Assembly: GCF_030704535.1 (NCBI RefSeq)
Contig: NC_081807.1
Span: 2,583,001-2,647,000, forward strand
Length of the DNA stretch: 64,000 nucleotides
From: Vitis vinifera
Taxonomy: Eukaryota; Streptophyta; Magnoliopsida; Vitales; Vitaceae
Direction: 5' to 3'
Positions within the stretch are counted from its first letter, which is position 1, and every line of letters starts with the position of its first letter. The notes under the pieces are model-generated. The model saw only the letters and a program-made list of their open reading frames with translations, was not told where the DNA came from and did no database searches. A program made the translations under genes and the position numbers. This document shows positions 60,901 through 64,000 of this stretch, one piece after another.

Positions 60901-63900
60901 CTGTAGTTGTGTCCAAGAAAAACTTGAACGGTCTCATTATGAATTTACTAATTGCATACTTGATTCTTGGTCTCTAGTGAATCTCTGAAGAATACTAATA
61001 GTAATTACAATCTTCAATCTTCCTGCAATTTGGTTGATACAATATTAAATGAGGAATTGAACTGAAGCCAAGATTTCTGGCTTAGATATGAAAATCTGTC
61101 AAGTGTTCGTATGATCTGATAGACCTGGTCATGGCATGAAGGTTGAAGGAGTCCACTGCAATTACGTACTGATGCAACATCTCTTCATTACTACTTACCA
61201 TTCTTTCTAAACATGGAAACTTTTCATATAATAAAACATTGTTATCAATAAACTATGTTTTGGCATGTTGGCACTGGTTACTATTTCTGTCAAAATCGAG
61301 AACCTGCACGAATCTTGAAACCATTTTTATGTAGTCCAAGGAAGCTGTCTTGGTGTGTGGAGGTCATGGGAAAGTTTTAGGGTTATGGCACATAATCCGA
61401 TTAATTAGGACTCTAAACCCTGAATGGTTTTCTCGGTTTACTCGTTAATGTTGCTTTCTTTTGGTAATTTTTCTGATAATTTGTCATGACTCAACTCACA
61501 GGACTTGTTCTTGCAGTGAAATCTTTCATTAGAAAAATGGAACCCCACCTGCACAAGGTTCCCACTTGTCCTGAAGCAGCAACGGTTCTGTTTCTGACAT
61601 GATTCCGATGGCAGGGGGTGAAAGGCAAAACCTTTGGCTGAGAACCACAAATGGAGGGAACAAGTGGATGGGGTCAGCCTCATTTGTTCCATCAGTATAC
61701 CATACAATAATACACATTAATTGGGGGCCTCTGCAAGAGTTGTGTGGAATGCACGAAAGAGAAATCTTTAGTTTAACATCTTGATGGATATACTAATTGC
61801 TATTTAATTATGTTTTCCATTTTAGTTTAATGACAATCGGTGCTTTACACCTCATCAACAGTATAAATTATTCGAGAAAGGACGCCATAAGTATGTTCAG
61901 TAGGTTTGATCTGCATTCCAACTTTAATTCGTGGTCATAAGCTTCCCAATTAATTAACATTTTCTTTCATTTTCAGTGACTAATCAAGGCTATTATAATA
62001 CTAATTCAATATCAAACTGCATAAACTTCTTTTCTTATAATGATGCAGGTAAATGACTCTACTTCAACTCACATCTTCGTTTGCTGATAGGACACTAATC
62101 ACCATCATTGGCCTACCAAGCAACAGAATAATCTGTTTATAGTTGAGATACATGCATCAAATTGTGGGAGAGCATCATTCATGATGAATAAAATGGAGAC
62201 TGCCCATTTCAAATCTGCAAATCCACAAGCAACCATGGCCATAATTGCCAACAAATGTTGATTCAAAATCTATTGTTCTTCTTGATGTGGACTTACCGAT
62301 TGCTTCATAAGTTACGTGGGGCCTTTTGCATATACGGTCCTGCTTAATCAAAAGTTTTTTAGCTTTGTAATTGTGTGTTTCCCCATAAGCAGCATGGGTA
62401 GGCCCTGGCTGGTTCGGGACAAGCAACAATGAGGCACTTCACTCAAAAAATCCCCACCTCCCTCCCTGGAATCACTGATCATGACTCATTAGGATTCCAT
62501 TAAACAATCAGCAGAGTAAAGTGATAAGATTGTATGGTGTGGAATCTGGACTATTACATTAGGTGGACGCGGCGACCCGAGGAAGAGAAGAACCCCGACC
62601 CCCCAAGATTCTGAGAGGCAGATTATAGGAGAATGACCAAATTAAGCCAGCATTTCATGTACATCAAGAGCTCCCTAGCTATGATTGGAGGATTAATCAA
62701 GCTCAGAGAGCTTGATGGTGTGCATAACTTCATGACTCTGTGAGTTCGACAATAATATTTTATGTTGTTTCACATGGGATTGAATCAAATATACCATTAG
62801 AAAATATAACTGGGGTCTGTTCTATTTGGGTGATTTGCATTCTTTCTTACTAAACTTGAGGTCAGTTTGAGGGTAGAGCTGCAGATGCCTTTAAGCCACA
62901 GTTTGATGATGTGTGTGGTTCATAGTGAGTGTGCCCAGTGTCTTGGAGTCTAAGTTAGAGGGGACCCAAAAGAAAGGCCAACCAAAGGTTAAGGTCAACT
63001 TGGTTTTGAGGGTGTCTGAGAATCTTTCAGTCAAAAACCTACTGAGAAGAGAGGGTGAGAATCTTTTCACAGACCCAAAAAGTTCAGAACGCCCCAAGGG
63101 GAAAAAAAGAAAAAAAAAGGGGGGAAAAGTAAAGGGAACACAAGAAGCCTTTGTTTAATTAATGAAACTCAATAAGCAATACAAGACACAGAATCTCAGC
63201 AGCAATAAAGCATTCATAACTTCATCAATTGCCAATTGCTGTACTCTTCGTCTCTCTCCCTCTATCTCTGTCTCTCTTTTTCTGTGAAGTTGAGCTCACA
63301 TCAAAAACATCATTTTTTCCCCCCTTCTTTTTCCTTATGATTGGTGCAGTTGACTTTACAAAGCAGATATACAGTGTTGTACATGCAAGGGAGAAGGATT
63401 GAAAATCTTATATATATATGTATGGCTCTTTTGTGGGTCCTACTGCCTTGGAGGAGATTCTTCACCTTATAGCCTGAATGGTAGTAGACCCCAGAAGGCA
63501 AACTGGAAAGAGCAGACCCAAAAACTGAAGATAAAAGCTCCTTGAGAGATATAGCTTTTTCTTGTGGCTGGGTTTTTGAGGACCAAATCCACCTCTCCCT
63601 CTTCACCAAATCTTTGTTGGTGATATGTTGCTGCTCCTGACTCAGATATAGATTATCTGAGCCATGGTGGACATGCCCAATTGAGATATTCCAGGAATAT
63701 TCACAAAGTGAGTTGGTTATTCTCTCCCCACGCTTTTTTTTTTTTTCACCTGTACTTCTGTTATTAGTTTTGTGCAACGATTGGATAGCGTAGGTTTCAA
63801 AATCAGTACGGGTTTTGGGTTTGAAAAAATGGGTTTTTTTTTTTCTTTATTTATTCTTTTTTTTTTTTTAGTCCTCTTGTGAATTCTGACATCACAGCAA

Positions 63901-64000
63901 AGTTGATAAATCAGATGTTTTCTGGAATGGGTTTTCATTTTTCATTGAGATGATTTTAGTTTGAAGAGTATTTCTTGTGATTTCTGAGTCTGGCTAAGGT
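57910..64000. other. Gene-poor end of the window
   Basis: About 6 kb after the C2H2 stop, beginning with its 3' UTR. Base composition is more balanced than in the other spacers and there are no long AT blocks or clear transposons. None of the short open frames on either strand has a domain, splice structure or codon pattern I could support. A (CT)-rich stretch lies at 63249-63283 and T runs at 63735-63745 and 63835-63870. A distal promoter, a non-coding transcript or the flank of a gene beyond the window are all possible. Confidence 0.4.

Noticed and set aside
61480-61790. Balanced-composition stretch considered as an exon or microRNA precursor
   Set aside because: No conserved microRNA sequence known to me and no convincing long stem.

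Overview
The window is nuclear DNA of a flowering plant. Genes are far apart, carry GT-AG introns, and sit in very AT-rich spacers full of miniature inverted-repeat elements (MITEs), SINE-like copies, L1 LINEs and LTR-element fossils. The protein set is dicot. The gene content and the large, repeat-filled introns fit a woody dicot such as grapevine (Vitis); this species guess is inference.

Left part (1-18.9 kb), in order: a RopGEF1-type ROP activator (+, 638-4888), a SKIP23-type F-box gene (-, 6877-8031), a histidine-phosphatase/phosphoglycerate-mutase-like gene (+, 9663-12778), the spliceosomal core protein SmD3 (+, 13976-15576) and a U-box/ARM-repeat ubiquitin ligase (-, 16538-18854). Then about 8 kb without genes (18.9-26.8 kb) holds a clear MITE with an AT-rich minisatellite core, a 65-bp tandem duplication, a run of five hairpin units and older MITE debris.

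Middle (26.8-41.5 kb): a LAZ1 orthologue (TMEM184/DUF300 membrane protein, +, CDS 27479-34610) and a DSK2-type ubiquilin (+, 37592-41446), separated by a SINE-like copy and MITEs. Right part: a pile of nested retroelements (44.3-51.4 kb, plus another L1 at 52.15-53.1 kb), a small plant gene of unknown function (+, 53512-55500), and a single-exon three-finger C2H2 repressor of the ZAT2/ZAT3 (DAZ) type (+, 56941-57909). The last 6 kb shows no coding gene I can support.

The genes are not an operon and are probably regulated separately. Shared themes are ubiquitin (F-box, U-box ligase, ubiquilin) and cell signalling (RopGEF, LAZ1). From memory, the gene set matches two Arabidopsis blocks: LAZ1, phosphoglycerate-mutase-like and ROPGEF1 on chromosome 4 (At4g38360-38430), and DSK2a/b with DAZ1 on chromosome 2 (At2g17180-17200). 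I found no sign of a new multi-gene system. The most notable points are the nested repeat locus, a 96-nt in-frame intron inside the U-box, and an upstream ORF whose stop overlaps the zinc-finger start codon.
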